Assembly (NCBI GenBank): GCA_964503775.1
Contig: CAZDBS010000003.1
Coordinates: 1 to 64,000 of the forward strand
DNA length: 64,000 nucleotides
Source: CAZDBS01 sp964503775
Lineage (GTDB): Bacteria; Patescibacteriota; Saccharimonadia; Saccharimonadales; CAZDBS01
Direction of reading: 5' to 3'
Of the stretch, positions 40,183-49,574 are shown piece after piece; within the stretch, counting starts at the first letter, position 1; every line of letters starts with the position of its first letter. The position numbers and the translations under genes are program-made. The notes under the pieces were generated by a model. It made no database searches. It was not told the origin of the DNA and worked only from the letters and a program-made list of their open reading frames with translations.

Positions 40183-41469
40183 CTATTCCCAAAGTGTCGA
40201 GAGCTTCTCGTGTAGGGCTGCCTGGAGATCTTCGGGGCATTGTCCTAAGATACCAAGACACCAGTGCTTGTCTTCGAAAAGTTTCCTCGTCGTATTGACA
40301 ATCCGAGTTTTGGTGACGGCATTGATACGTGACGGTACACTGAGAAAATCTTCGATCTTTTCCTCGAAAAAGTACTTACCCGAGTAGTAACTCGCCAGGC
40401 TCGCAACTGTTTGCGCACCTCTTTGATACTGGCCAAGGGCATAGGATTTGGCTGCTTGGATGTCTTCATCTTCTACCTTGCCATCCAATACCCGTCTGAA
40501 CTCACGAACGATGATTTCAAACAACCCAAGTGCATTGTCGACACTCACTTGACACGATCCTCGCCACGACGTGTAGCTTGGCGTCCATGAGAAGTCCCCG
40601 CCGATATCGTAAATCAAGCCTTTTTCTCGCGCCTCGGCGAAGATTCTAGACTGGAATGTGTCGATAAGTATGATGTTGGTAATGGTCAGAGTATCCCATT
40701 CTTTGTCAGTTAGCGAGTTAGGATAGAATGTTTCGAACGTGCAATACATATTCTCAACAGTGAAATTCTCGATGTACAGCGGCGTGGGTAAGCCCGTGGG
40801 TTTCTCCTCAGGCAGCTCGAAGCGCTCACCGTCCTTGGCAAGCGGCATGCGGTCGATTTTTGATAAAATACCTGGCCCGTATTTATCCATATCACCCGCC
40901 ACCACGAAGCGCATATTGGGTTTGTGATGGGTTTTTTTATAGTGTTTCCGGATGTCATCTAACGTAACGTTCTTAAGACGTTTCAACCTCTCCTGATCTC
41001 TCAAATTAATAAATCCATTGGCCTCTCGGGTTGCCAGGATCAGATGCCGGAAATGATTGTTTGATCTGCCTGTCAATTCTTCCCGAACAGAGCCCATTTC
41101 CGCTTCAAATTCACTCTCCAGAAAAATCGGTTCGGATATAGCGGTGGTCATCAGATCGACGATTCGGGCTGTTTCAAATGCCGCACACTCCGCCGTGTAC
41201 TCGACATGATAAGAGCTGGTTGAGGCATTACAATACGCCCCGTTCCTCCTGAATTCTGCATCAAATGTCCGCGCTTTGCGAATTCGTTTGTTGGCTCCCA
41301 GCGAGAGATGCTCCATGATATGTGCCACTTCCCATTTTCCCGGATCATCAGTCAGGTACTCACCGGCTCGAAAGTTGAAATCAAAGGTCGTGACCGTTGC
41401 TTCAGGCACGTGAACTAATAGACCTTTGGCACCATGTTTGAGTTTTACTTCAGTAACTGTGTGTTTCAT
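40183..41469 (-). CDS. M16 family zinc metallopeptidase
   Basis: A 428-residue pitrilysin-like peptidase. The inverted zinc motif HxxEH appears as HIMEH near residue 47, with the distal Glu in EAEMGSVREELTGR. The C-terminal half (about 220-410) is the second, inactive M16 domain. Substrate unknown; related bacterial proteins process peptides or exported proteins. Confidence 0.85.
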   Translation of the reverse strand: MKHTVTEVKLKHGAKGLLVHVPEATVTTFDFNFRAGEYLTDDPGKWEVAHIMEHLSLGANKRIRKARTFDAEFRRNGAYCNASTSSYHVEYTAECAAFETARIVDLMTTAISEPIFLESEFEAEMGSVREELTGRSNNHFRHLILATREANGFINLRDQERLKRLKNVTLDDIRKHYKKTHHKPNMRFVVAGDMDKYGPGILSKIDRMPLAKDGERFELPEEKPTGLPTPLYIENFTVENMYCTFETFYPNSLTDKEWDTLTITNIILIDTFQSRIFAEAREKGLIYDIGGDFSWTPSYTSWRGSCQVSVDNALGLFEIIVREFRRVLDGKVEDEDIQAAKSYALGQYQRGAQTVASLASYYSGKYFFEEKIEDFLSVPSRINAVTKTRIVNTTRKLFEDKHWCLGILGQCPEDLQAALHEKLSTLWE

Positions 41470-41530
41470 AGAATAGGTTGCGGGAATAACATCGGTGCAT
41501 TGCTACCCACCATAGCCTGTCACCTGTCTA

Positions 41531-44140
41531 CTACTTTCGCTTCTTGCCTTTCTTCTTGTTTTTTCGTTCTTGTTTGCGAGTTTTTCGACGATCGTTTCTG
41601 GCTTTGCGGATGGCAGCTTCAGCTTTGCTGCGCGAGGCTTTGAAATCTTCATCCCCGGCATGCTCGCCAGTTTTATCCATGTCCCCGCTCTCGACTGACG
41701 ATCCGGCAGCCCGCGTCAACTCTGTTTCCATCTTGTCATCCGTGAGACTAGTCTGGGTCGGCATAGCCCTTAGAAGCAACCTGGTGACTTCGCTTTGAAG
41801 CTGGACCTGCATGCCTTCATAGAGGTACTGACCCTCACGGCGATACTCGACAAGAGGGTCCTTCTGGCCAATGCCCCGCCAACCTATACCCTCGCGCAGA
41901 TGCTCCATATTCTCGAGGTGTTGCATCCAGAGGTTATCGAGAACTTGTAAAAATACGTCTCGTTCTACTTTACGAAAGATCACGCTTCCAAAAACTTTCT
42001 CTTGACGGTCGTAGAGATCCAACACGTATTTCTCAAGCAACCGTTCACGTTTGTTGCGATCGGCTTTGATGAGGTTATCAAGCTCTTTGTCTTCAAGAGG
42101 TAATACGGTTTGGATTTCAGTACGAAGTTTCAGGGTGTCAGTATCGTCAAGGGTCATCAAATTCTTAGCTTCCCTGGATATAACACCTTTGATAGTTGTC
42201 GATATGTCGTCCTTCATCAGAATCTCGCGGCGACGGGAATAAGTAGCTTTGCGGTGACGATTCATGACATCGTCGTACTGCACGACGTTTTTGCGCTGGT
42301 CGAAATTATTACCTTCAACCTTTTTCTGGGCACTTTCGATACTCTTACTTACAGCCCTATTCTCTATGGGGGTATCCTCGTCGACACCAAGCCGATCCAT
42401 CAGTGATGCTATCCGGTCGCCAGCGAAAATGCGCATGAGATCATCCTGGCATGAGACATAGAACTGCGTCTCACCCGGATCACCCTGACGACCTGATCGT
42501 CCACGAAGCTGATTGTCTATACGTCTTGATTCGTGTCGCTCGGAACCGAGAACAAACAATCCACCCAGCGTTTTGGACTCTTCATCGAGCATGATGTCCG
42601 TGCCTCGTCCGGCGATGTTGGTAGCTAGAGTCACCGCTCCCTTATGTCCGGCCTTGGCGACAATGCCGGCTTCACGCTCGTTGTTTTTGGCGTTCAAAAC
42701 CTGGTGCGGCACGCCAGCTTTGTTCAGCATGTTGCTCAGCTCTTCGTTTTTCTCGATTGACACTGTACCGATGAGAACCGGCTGACCTTTTTCGTGCAGT
42801 TCTTTGACCTTGGCGACAATAGCCCTAAATTTCCCGGCTTCGGTCTTGTAAATCTTATCAGTTAAATCTTTACGAATCATCGGTCGATTCGTCGGAATCT
42901 CCACAACTTCGAGTTTGTAGATCTGATGAAACTCTTCGGATTCGGTCTTGGCCGTACCGGTCATGCCAGCTAGTTTTTTGTAAAGTCGGAAGTAGTTTTG
43001 GAAAGATATGGTAGCCAGTGTCATAGACTCTTGCATCACCTCGACACCTTCTTTGGCTTCGATGGCTTGGTGTAAGCCCTCGTTATAGCGACGTCCATGC
43101 ATCAAACGACCGGTAAACTCATCAACGATGATCACTTCTCCGTCTTTGGTGACGACATAATCTTTATCTCGTTTGAAGATCGCTTCGGCTTTCATGGCCT
43201 GATCCATGTGATAGATCTGGCGAACATGTTCAGGATCATACATATTCTCTATGCCTAAGATCTTCTGAACTTTCTCGATACCTTCGTCAGTCATACTGAT
43301 CCGACGCTGTTTTTCGTCCACTTTGTAGTCAGTGTCTTTGACCATTTGGCGAGCTACTTGAGAGAACAAGGCGTAACTAGTACTACTGTCAGATGAGGCG
43401 GCCGAGATGATGAGTGGCGTGCGAGCTTCATCGACTAGGATAGAGTCAACCTCGTCGACGATGGCATAGTGAAGATTGCGCTGCCTGAGAGATTCTTCCT
43501 CACTGACCATATTGTCGCGCAAGTAGTCGAATCCGAATTCGTTGTTGGTACCGTAGGTGATGTCAGCAGCGTAAGCTTCTTTACGAGTACAGGGTCTTAG
43601 GTGGCGAAAACGTTCATCCTCATGCTCGTCGTTAACAAATTCTTCATCGTAGACAAATGAGGCATCGGCGATGATGACACCGGTCGTCAAACCGAGAGCG
43701 TGATACACCTGACCCATCCAACCGGCATGTAGCTGCGCGAGGTAATCATTCACAGTTACGAGATGTACACCCTTGCCTTCTAGAGCATTGAGATACAGAG
43801 GCAACGTCGCTACCAAGGTCTTGCCTTCACCGGTTCTCATCTCGGCGATGGAACCTTCGTGCAAGACCATGCCACCGATAAGTTGCACATCAAAATGCCT
43901 CTGGCCAATAGTGCGCTTGGCTGCTTCGCGGGCCACTGCGAAAGCTTCAGGCAATATGTCATCCAGCGTCTTTTTCTCTAAGTCTTTTTTGAACTCAGCC
44001 GTCTTAGCGCGCAGTTGCTTGTCTGTCAGTTTTTCATACTGTTTTTCGAGATCATTAATCTGACTGACGCGTTTTTGCATACGCTTCAGAGTTTTGGCTT
44101 GTGGATCAGCTCCAATTGCTCGCTTCAAAAATTGCTTCAT
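41531..44140 (-). CDS. secA: SecA, preprotein translocase ATPase
   Basis: An 869-residue SecA: Walker A MRTGEGKTL near residue 104, DEVDSILVDEARTPLIIS, NIAGRGTDI, and LRGRSGRQGDPGETQFY. Drives Sec-dependent export. The usual zinc-binding C-terminal tail is missing and replaced by a Lys/Arg-rich end (RKQERKNKKKGKKRK). GAAGGTG before the ATG. Confidence 0.97.
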   Translation of the reverse strand: MKQFLKRAIGADPQAKTLKRMQKRVSQINDLEKQYEKLTDKQLRAKTAEFKKDLEKKTLDDILPEAFAVAREAAKRTIGQRHFDVQLIGGMVLHEGSIAEMRTGEGKTLVATLPLYLNALEGKGVHLVTVNDYLAQLHAGWMGQVYHALGLTTGVIIADASFVYDEEFVNDEHEDERFRHLRPCTRKEAYAADITYGTNNEFGFDYLRDNMVSEEESLRQRNLHYAIVDEVDSILVDEARTPLIISAASSDSSTSYALFSQVARQMVKDTDYKVDEKQRRISMTDEGIEKVQKILGIENMYDPEHVRQIYHMDQAMKAEAIFKRDKDYVVTKDGEVIIVDEFTGRLMHGRRYNEGLHQAIEAKEGVEVMQESMTLATISFQNYFRLYKKLAGMTGTAKTESEEFHQIYKLEVVEIPTNRPMIRKDLTDKIYKTEAGKFRAIVAKVKELHEKGQPVLIGTVSIEKNEELSNMLNKAGVPHQVLNAKNNEREAGIVAKAGHKGAVTLATNIAGRGTDIMLDEESKTLGGLFVLGSERHESRRIDNQLRGRSGRQGDPGETQFYVSCQDDLMRIFAGDRIASLMDRLGVDEDTPIENRAVSKSIESAQKKVEGNNFDQRKNVVQYDDVMNRHRKATYSRRREILMKDDISTTIKGVISREAKNLMTLDDTDTLKLRTEIQTVLPLEDKELDNLIKADRNKRERLLEKYVLDLYDRQEKVFGSVIFRKVERDVFLQVLDNLWMQHLENMEHLREGIGWRGIGQKDPLVEYRREGQYLYEGMQVQLQSEVTRLLLRAMPTQTSLTDDKMETELTRAAGSSVESGDMDKTGEHAGDEDFKASRSKAEAAIRKARNDRRKTRKQERKNKKKGKKRK

Positions 44141-44190
44141 AAGTCACCTTCCCGCTTTGTCAGAATTTCAGAGTGTAAAACTAATACAGT

Positions 44191-44571
44191 TTACTCTGTA
44201 GATGATCGTCGAGCAAGCCGTGAAAGGGCCCGTTCGAATTGATGACGGACGGTTTTTCTGGATGTTTTGGTTTCTTTGTATTTACGAAGTTGTTGCTTGA
44301 CTTTGTCTTGGACGCCATCAATGGCTGCTTCAATGGTCGAAGCAGTTTCTTTGGCCGCCAGCGGATTGTGTGGCAGGGACAGGACTACCTCCACCGTATA
44401 GCCCCGCGCGCCTTTACCTTTCTCTTTCCACAACTTCACCTCAGCGTGGACAGTCCTGCGTGCATGTCGCTGAATATATCGGTCTAGATCCCCGATCTTC
44501 TCCTGGATATACGAGTTGATCGTGTCGTTGAGATCTAAGCCCTTGGCGCTGGTTTCGATCTTTTTGATCAT
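44191..44571 (-). CDS. hpf: Ribosome hibernation promoting factor (HPF/RaiA, short form)
   Basis: A 126-residue S30AE-type protein: IKKIETSAKGLDLNDTINSYIQEKIGDLDRYI, RTVHAEVKLW, and an AAIDGVQDKVKQQLRKYKE helix. Binds the 30S decoding region in stationary phase. It lacks the long-HPF C-terminal dimerisation domain. Start overlaps the serS stop as ATGA. Confidence 0.9.
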   Translation of the reverse strand: MIKKIETSAKGLDLNDTINSYIQEKIGDLDRYIQRHARRTVHAEVKLWKEKGKGARGYTVEVVLSLPHNPLAAKETASTIEAAIDGVQDKVKQQLRKYKETKTSRKTVRHQFERALSRLARRSSTE

Positions 44572-45824
44572 AGATACTCCTTCCCACTCATAAATGGTAG
44601 TAACACCTCTGGAACTTTTACCCTACCGTCAGCTTGTTGATAGTTCTCCATGATAGCTATGAGCATGCGGCTGTAGGCCATGGCTGTGCCATTCAAAGTG
44701 TGAGCAAGCTCTGTTTTTCCATCAGAAGTCCTATACCGGATATTAAGACGGCGAGCTTGAAAATCTGTCGTATTACTACAGCTCGTTAGCTCCCGGTACC
44801 GAGCTTGAGAAGGAATCCATGCTTCGCAATCGTATTTCTTGGCGGCTGGTGCTCCGAGATCACCGCTACATAGATTGAGGACATGATATGGAAGCTTGAG
44901 ATCTTGGAGAATTTCCTCTTCGATGCCGAGCAGATACTCGTGTTCATCCCGCGAGACTTCAGGTCGACAGTATGAATACATCTCCAGCTTGTCAAACTGG
45001 TGAACTCGGAAAACCCCCCGCGTGTCTTTACCATATGAACCGGCTTCGCGCCGAAAACAAGTCGAGAAACCTAAGTATCGTTTCGGTTCATCGAGCGAAT
45101 CGAGGACTTCGCCGGCGTGCAGTCCGGCCAACGGTACTTCACTCGTTCCTATGAGGTAGAGCTCATCATCATCTTCGTTGACTTTGTAGATCTCATTTTC
45201 ATCTGCCGGGAAAAAGCCGGTACCTTCCATCAACTCTCGTTTGACGAGCTGTGGCACCGATACGAGAGTGAAGCCTTTGGCCAAGTATTTGGCGATCAAC
45301 CAGTTGACGAGCGCAAACTCCAACTGGACGGCTGAACCTTTGAGATAATAGAACCGACTGCCGCTAACTTTGACACCGCGTTCCACGTCTATAATTCCTA
45401 GGTTCTCACCAAGTTCCAGATGATCCTTGATTTCAAACTCAAACTTCGGAACCTCTCCAACTGTTTTGATAACTTCATTGGCCGATTCATCAGCGCCAAC
45501 TGGGACGTCGTCCTGTATGGGATTCGGGACCTGCAGCATAGAACTACGAAAATCCCTATCGACTGTTTGGAGCTCTGATTCTAGGGAGCTGATCTCTTCT
45601 TTTAGTCGCCGCCCTTCGGTGATTTGATCGTCCGTTGGTTTGTTTCCCTCAGACTGTGCCGACAGGCTATTACGTTGTTGACGGAGGGTCTCGACCTTGG
45701 TGATCAGACTCCGCCTCGTATCATCAAGTCCAAGCAGATGATCGATATCCACCTCGACATTTTTCTGCTGGCTCTTCTCTCGAACTAGGTCTCGGTTGTC
45801 TCGTATAAACTGTATATCTAGCAT
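44568..45824 (-). CDS. serS: Seryl-tRNA synthetase
   Basis: A 418-residue class II SerRS: N-terminal coiled-coil arm (about 28-105), motif 2 (FSTCFRREAGSYGKDTRGVFRVHQFDKLEMYSY) and motif 3 (TLNGTAMAYSRMLIAIMENYQ). TATACT six bases before the ATG. Confidence 0.96.
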   Translation of the reverse strand: MLDIQFIRDNRDLVREKSQQKNVEVDIDHLLGLDDTRRSLITKVETLRQQRNSLSAQSEGNKPTDDQITEGRRLKEEISSLESELQTVDRDFRSSMLQVPNPIQDDVPVGADESANEVIKTVGEVPKFEFEIKDHLELGENLGIIDVERGVKVSGSRFYYLKGSAVQLEFALVNWLIAKYLAKGFTLVSVPQLVKRELMEGTGFFPADENEIYKVNEDDDELYLIGTSEVPLAGLHAGEVLDSLDEPKRYLGFSTCFRREAGSYGKDTRGVFRVHQFDKLEMYSYCRPEVSRDEHEYLLGIEEEILQDLKLPYHVLNLCSGDLGAPAAKKYDCEAWIPSQARYRELTSCSNTTDFQARRLNIRYRTSDGKTELAHTLNGTAMAYSRMLIAIMENYQQADGRVKVPEVLLPFMSGKEYL

Positions 45825-45830
45825 GACTTT

Positions 45831-45836
45831 AGTATA
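45831..45836 (-). promoter_or_regulatory. -10 box, leaderless serS
   Basis: TATACT on the minus strand, six bases before the ATG. Confidence 0.55.
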
Positions 45837-45943
45837 GTACGCTTGTCACCTCTTCGGCTAGAGATAATCATTGCCAACTTCCACGCTTCTCGATACACTT
45901 ATGCTTAAATCAAGTAATCTTTCAAGCAAGGAGAGATGACACT

Positions 45944-46423
45944 ATGCTGCAATCACTCGCTCAGACGTTCTATACAACAGGTAACGAGGTTACGACTACT
46001 GCATACACAGCACCACCCGCTGTTACGTTTGGGTCGTATGGTTGGGGGATCCTTAGTATCGTCGGTATGTGGAAAGTGTTTGAAAAAGCCGGTAAACCAG
46101 GTTGGGCAGCAATTATACCGATCTACAACCTCATCGTCATGCTCCAAATCATCGACGTATCACCATGGGCGGTACTATTAGTTCTCGTTCCAATCGTAAA
46201 TATTGTTTTCTTGATCATTTGGAGCAATCGCCTCGGTAAAGCGTTCGGAAAATCAAGCGGCTGGTCTTTTTTCCTGCTCGCTTTACTTTCACCAATCGGC
46301 TATCTCATCCTAGGGTTTGGTGATGCTACCTACCAGGGACCTCTAAAAAACGTTGCCTCAACAACAGCTACGCCTGCAACTCCATCCGCACCTACTACAC
46401 CAACCGCAACACCAGCTAGCTAA
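45944..46423 (+). CDS. DUF5684-like membrane protein
   Basis: A 159-residue protein with about three membrane segments and the phrase KAGKPGWAAIIPIYN, characteristic of a widespread family of small membrane proteins (DUF5684). The C-terminus is an Ala/Pro/Thr tail. Function unknown. AAGGAGAG precedes the ATG by eight bases. It overlaps the convergent rsmE stop by eight bases. Confidence 0.75.
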   Translation: MLQSLAQTFYTTGNEVTTTAYTAPPAVTFGSYGWGILSIVGMWKVFEKAGKPGWAAIIPIYNLIVMLQIIDVSPWAVLLVLVPIVNIVFLIIWSNRLGKAFGKSSGWSFFLLALLSPIGYLILGFGDATYQGPLKNVASTTATPATPSAPTTPTATPAS

Positions 46424-47141
46424 TAAGTTTTGTCACCGCCGCGACACAGGCGGTTTCGGCTCGAAGTGTGAGCTGACCTAAGTCAAAATATCGAACATTG
46501 AACCTACGGAAAACTTCGTGGTCGTTCTCTGACCACCCGCCCTCCGGTCCGACGAACAGCACAATTGGTGCTTCACTTGGAGAATCACTGAATCCTGCCT
46601 CAACCGTGCCAGCAGGCTCTTGCTTGTCACACACCAGCAAGTTGTAGTCTTTGAGCTCCTCCAGGGTAGACTCGAGACTCACAGGTTCACGCAGACGAGG
46701 GATGTCGCTTCGGCCGCACTGCTCGCTGGCTTCGATGACTATCTTCTGAGCCCGTTCGTTGTCCCAGCCAGTCTTCTCGGTTCGGTCGGTGATGATAGGT
46801 ATGAAATGGCTCACACCTAACTCGGTGCATTTTTGGAGTACCCATTCGTTCTTGTCTTTCTTAAGCAAACTAAAACACAGATACAGTTCCCTACCTGGAA
46901 GCGTTCGCTTGATCTCAGTGATCAGTTCGAGATGAGCCGCCCGAGGTTCGAATTTCGTAATCCGATACAGCCTGTCCTCACCATGTCCGTCAAACAATAC
47001 GACCTCGTCCCCAACCTGAAATCTCAATACTTTGGTCCATTGTCGCACCAGGTTTTCGTCATTGACCCATAGTAGGCGCTCGAGTTTGAGCGGACCCGAC
47101 TTGTCGTGCAGCTGGCCTATGTAAAATCTATGAAGTCTCAT
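46416..47141 (-). CDS. rsmE: RsmE, 16S rRNA m3U1498 methyltransferase
   Basis: A 241-residue SPOUT-fold enzyme. The start MRLHRFYIGQ, LPGRELYLCFSLLKKDKNEWVLQKCTELGVSHFIPI, RSDIPRL and the knot LFVGPEGGWSENDHEVF...LRAETA are all typical. TATAAT, formed in part by the end of the upstream gene, lies seven bases before this ATG; an ATG nine bases further up overlaps the upstream stop (TAATG) and is an alternative. Confidence 0.94.
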   Translation of the reverse strand: MRLHRFYIGQLHDKSGPLKLERLLWVNDENLVRQWTKVLRFQVGDEVVLFDGHGEDRLYRITKFEPRAAHLELITEIKRTLPGRELYLCFSLLKKDKNEWVLQKCTELGVSHFIPIITDRTEKTGWDNERAQKIVIEASEQCGRSDIPRLREPVSLESTLEELKDYNLLVCDKQEPAGTVEAGFSDSPSEAPIVLFVGPEGGWSENDHEVFRRFNVRYFDLGQLTLRAETACVAAVTKLIS

Positions 47142-47148
47142 CAGGGAC

Positions 47149-47154
47149 ATTATA
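47149..47154 (-). promoter_or_regulatory. -10 box of rsmE inside the upstream gene end
   Basis: TATAAT on the minus strand spans the last codon and stop of the RlmD-like gene, seven bases before the MRLHRF start of rsmE. Confidence 0.5.
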
Positions 47155-48406
47155 CCTTGCGCTTTAGTATTAATAAGCATTCGAGATGAGGTGTCCTCGG
47201 GAAGAAGTTGTAGCCCTCAGCTTTGATAATTTCGTAATGCTCGAGGAGCCGATTCAGGTCTCTAGCTTGCGTAGCTGGATTACAACTCAGATAGTAAATC
47301 TTAGGTGGTAGAACTTCGAGTAATTTCTCGACAATCTTCACATGTAGACCAGCTCGAGGCGGATCGAATATCACGACTTTGTCACTGGATATGTAATCCA
47401 GTGCCTTCTCAGTGCTCGTTTGTACCACCGTCGTATCTTCCCCGCCATTCAGCCGAGCCATAGCAGCCGATTGCTTATCCAGCTCGACTATCGTTAGCGG
47501 CTTTTCACCCGACAACGCCAGCCCGATACTACCGACACCCCCATACATGTCTACGAAGAAATCACTGGCCTCACTAGCATCACACATAGTTTGGACGGCA
47601 CGTTCAAACACCGGTACATTAACTTGGAAAAACGAGTCAACATCATAGATAAGACTTGCTCCCAGAACTGTGTCCTTAAGTCTTAAGTCGCCCACCTCGT
47701 ATAACAACTCACTCATGACCGAAGCTGGACTCTTTGGATCTGAGTAATACACACGAAGTCCCTGTACGCCTCGAGGAAGCTGGAGTTTGGGAAATTCCCG
47801 GTCTTTGACAAATAGCGAGACAACGCAATCACCCGCCTGTGAGCAGCGAACAACCATACTCTTAAGCTGGCGGCCCTGGATATGCGACGCGCTCAAAACT
47901 TCTAATACAGACTTAGCAGCTGTGTCCAAAGCTGTCATGGCTAACTTCGAACCGTTGACGATTGATTTCTGATGACTACCGCGATTATAAAGCGCCAGAT
48001 GGAGCCCTGAATCATCAGCCCAAAAACTGTATTCCATTTTATTCCGATAATTGAAAGTTTCGGCACCAGCGACAAACTCGAACTCTGATAAAGGAATTTT
48101 CTCTCTTTGAAATATTTCCTCTATAAGTAGCTTCTTTTGTTCGTTTTCGTAGTCCCAGTCCATAATTTGCCAAGGCGACGTAGCCAGATAGCTGTCGGGT
48201 TCTTCTGGCGTTATACGATGTGAGGAGGACTTAATGATTTCGGTTGCTAACCCCTCGGCATATTGCTTCTTCCGTCGCCACACCTGAACTTTAACCTCCT
48301 CGCCTGGAAGGGCGTTCCATGCGAAAATCTTCTGACCATTTGCCAGTTGGCCGAGTCCTTGGCCGCCAGGAACGAGCTTCTCGATATTGACTATTTCTTC
48401 AACCAT
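47150..48406 (-). CDS. RlmD/TrmA-family RNA m5U methyltransferase
   Basis: A 418-residue protein: N-terminal TRAM domain (VNIEKLVPGGQGLGQLANGQKIFAWNALPGEEV), central part, and methylase with FVDMYGGVGSIGLAL, FDPPRAGLH and the catalytic Cys in LSCNPATQARDL. Methylates uridine-C5 in rRNA or tRNA. Iron-sulfur cysteines typical of RlmD are not obvious, so the exact target (U1939, U747 or tRNA U54) is open. TATACT seven bases before the ATG. Confidence 0.88.
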   Translation of the reverse strand: MVEEIVNIEKLVPGGQGLGQLANGQKIFAWNALPGEEVKVQVWRRKKQYAEGLATEIIKSSSHRITPEEPDSYLATSPWQIMDWDYENEQKKLLIEEIFQREKIPLSEFEFVAGAETFNYRNKMEYSFWADDSGLHLALYNRGSHQKSIVNGSKLAMTALDTAAKSVLEVLSASHIQGRQLKSMVVRCSQAGDCVVSLFVKDREFPKLQLPRGVQGLRVYYSDPKSPASVMSELLYEVGDLRLKDTVLGASLIYDVDSFFQVNVPVFERAVQTMCDASEASDFFVDMYGGVGSIGLALSGEKPLTIVELDKQSAAMARLNGGEDTTVVQTSTEKALDYISSDKVVIFDPPRAGLHVKIVEKLLEVLPPKIYYLSCNPATQARDLNRLLEHYEIIKAEGYNFFPRTPHLECLLILKRKV

Positions 48407-48413
48407 ACCCGTT

Positions 48414-48419
48414 AGTATA
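48414..48419 (-). promoter_or_regulatory. -10 box, leaderless RlmD-like gene
   Basis: TATACT on the minus strand, seven bases before the ATG and four bases beyond the terminator stem at 48423-48459. Confidence 0.55.
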
Positions 48420-48422
48420 CAA

Positions 48423-48459
48423 AAGATCCCGTATCCGCTATACAGCAGAACGGGATCTT
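48423..48459 (-). terminator. Intrinsic terminator of the DUF378 gene
   Basis: AAGATCCCGT and ACGGGATCTT form a ten-pair stem, with TTTT completing it on the minus strand. The downstream -10 box starts right after the stem. Confidence 0.75.
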
Positions 48460-48481
48460 GATTAAGGTGATGAAGCTGGAT

Positions 48482-48703
48482 CTAGGCTTTTGGCGCAGGT
48501 TTACTAGACATCATCGCTACCATACGATAGAGACAATATACTGCAGCGAGACCGACAACTGAGTAGACCACTCGAGTAAGGCCAGAGTCTACACCGAATA
48601 GTTCACTAACTAGATTGTATTCGAAAACCCCCACGAGTCCCCAGTTGAGACCCCCAACTACCAAAAGAGCAGTCGATACTTTATCGAGTGTATTCATTTC
48701 CAT
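48482..48703 (-). CDS. DUF378 (YuzA-like) membrane protein
   Basis: A 73-residue protein with two membrane helices; LLVVGGLNWGLVGVFEYNLV then VVYSVVGLAAVYCLYRM match DUF378. Function unknown. The ATG at 48703 is preferred to an upstream in-frame TTG that overlaps the AAAGGGG ribosome site. Confidence 0.85.
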   Translation of the reverse strand: MEMNTLDKVSTALLVVGGLNWGLVGVFEYNLVSELFGVDSGLTRVVYSVVGLAAVYCLYRMVAMMSSKPAPKA

Positions 48704-48814
48704 CGTATTTTCATCCCCTTTCAAGAGATTATTACTACGATTCCATCATAAGACTTATGTTTGGGCTTGTCTAGTGCTCGTGGTTTATAATAAAGATAGC
48801 TAAGGAGGCACACT

Positions 48815-49084
48815 ATGAAACCTGACGAACAAAATCAACCCCAGGAAGAATTCAAAGTAAACGGCGAGGATTTGTTGAAGAAAGTCAAAGAAATCATCAA
48901 CGAAGGCAACGTCCGACGTATCATCATCAAGAACAAAGAAGACAAAACAGTTATTGAATTCCCGGTAACCGTCGGCGTCATCGGACTAGTTCTAGCCCCC
49001 GCCCTAGCGGCGGTCGGTGCAGTCGCTGCGCTCGTGACCGAATGTACCATCACCGTCGTTCGCAACACACCGGACGCTACATAG
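48815..49084 (+). CDS. DUF4342 protein
   Basis: An 89-residue protein: VNGEDLLKKVKEIINEGNVRRIIIKN, ...TVIEFPVTVGVIGLVLAPALAAVGAVAALVT, typical of DUF4342, with a hydrophobic C-terminal helix. Function unknown. AAGGAGG lies six bases before the ATG. Overlaps the convergent msrA stop by eight bases. Confidence 0.85.
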   Translation: MKPDEQNQPQEEFKVNGEDLLKKVKEIINEGNVRRIIIKNKEDKTVIEFPVTVGVIGLVLAPALAAVGAVAALVTECTITVVRNTPDAT

Positions 49085-49574
49085 CCTTGTAAGGTCTGTG
49101 GCACATTCCTCTTCCAGTTCGCTCAGCAAACTTCTGGTGATACTCCTCAGCCGGCCAAAAAGTCGAAGCTTTTGTTATCTCGGTACTTATAGGTTTGGCG
49201 TACTCTTTCTGTGCTTCAGTCTTCATTTTTTCAGCAACTTCTTTTTGAGTATCGTCTAGGTAAAAGATAGCTGATCTATAACTATCACCTATATCTGGAC
49301 CTTGTCCACCTACCTGCGTGGGATCATGCATATAGAAAAACTGCCTCAAAATTGTTTCCAGGCTTGCTTGATTAGGATCAAAAGTAACCTCGACGGCTTC
49401 CGTATGCCCTGTCGTGTGGCTACATACTTGCTCGTAAGTCGGGTTGTCGGTATGTCCACCCGTGTAGCCTGCCACAGTCTTGATAACCCCTGAAACTTGA
49501 TCAAAATAATACTGCACTCCCCAGAAACAGCCCGCAGCTAATGTTATCTTTTCGTTTGTGTCGCTACCGACCAT
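49077..49574 (-). CDS. msrA: Peptide methionine sulfoxide reductase A
   Basis: A 165-residue MsrA with the catalytic Cys in AAGCFWGVQYYFDQV near residue 15, GYTGGHTDNPTYEQVCSHTTGHTEAVEV and FWPAEEYHQKF. Repairs methionine-S-sulfoxide. No MsrB fusion. Begins where the NYN gene stops. Confidence 0.96.
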   Translation of the reverse strand: MVGSDTNEKITLAAGCFWGVQYYFDQVSGVIKTVAGYTGGHTDNPTYEQVCSHTTGHTEAVEVTFDPNQASLETILRQFFYMHDPTQVGGQGPDIGDSYRSAIFYLDDTQKEVAEKMKTEAQKEYAKPISTEITKASTFWPAEEYHQKFAERTGRGMCHRPYKAM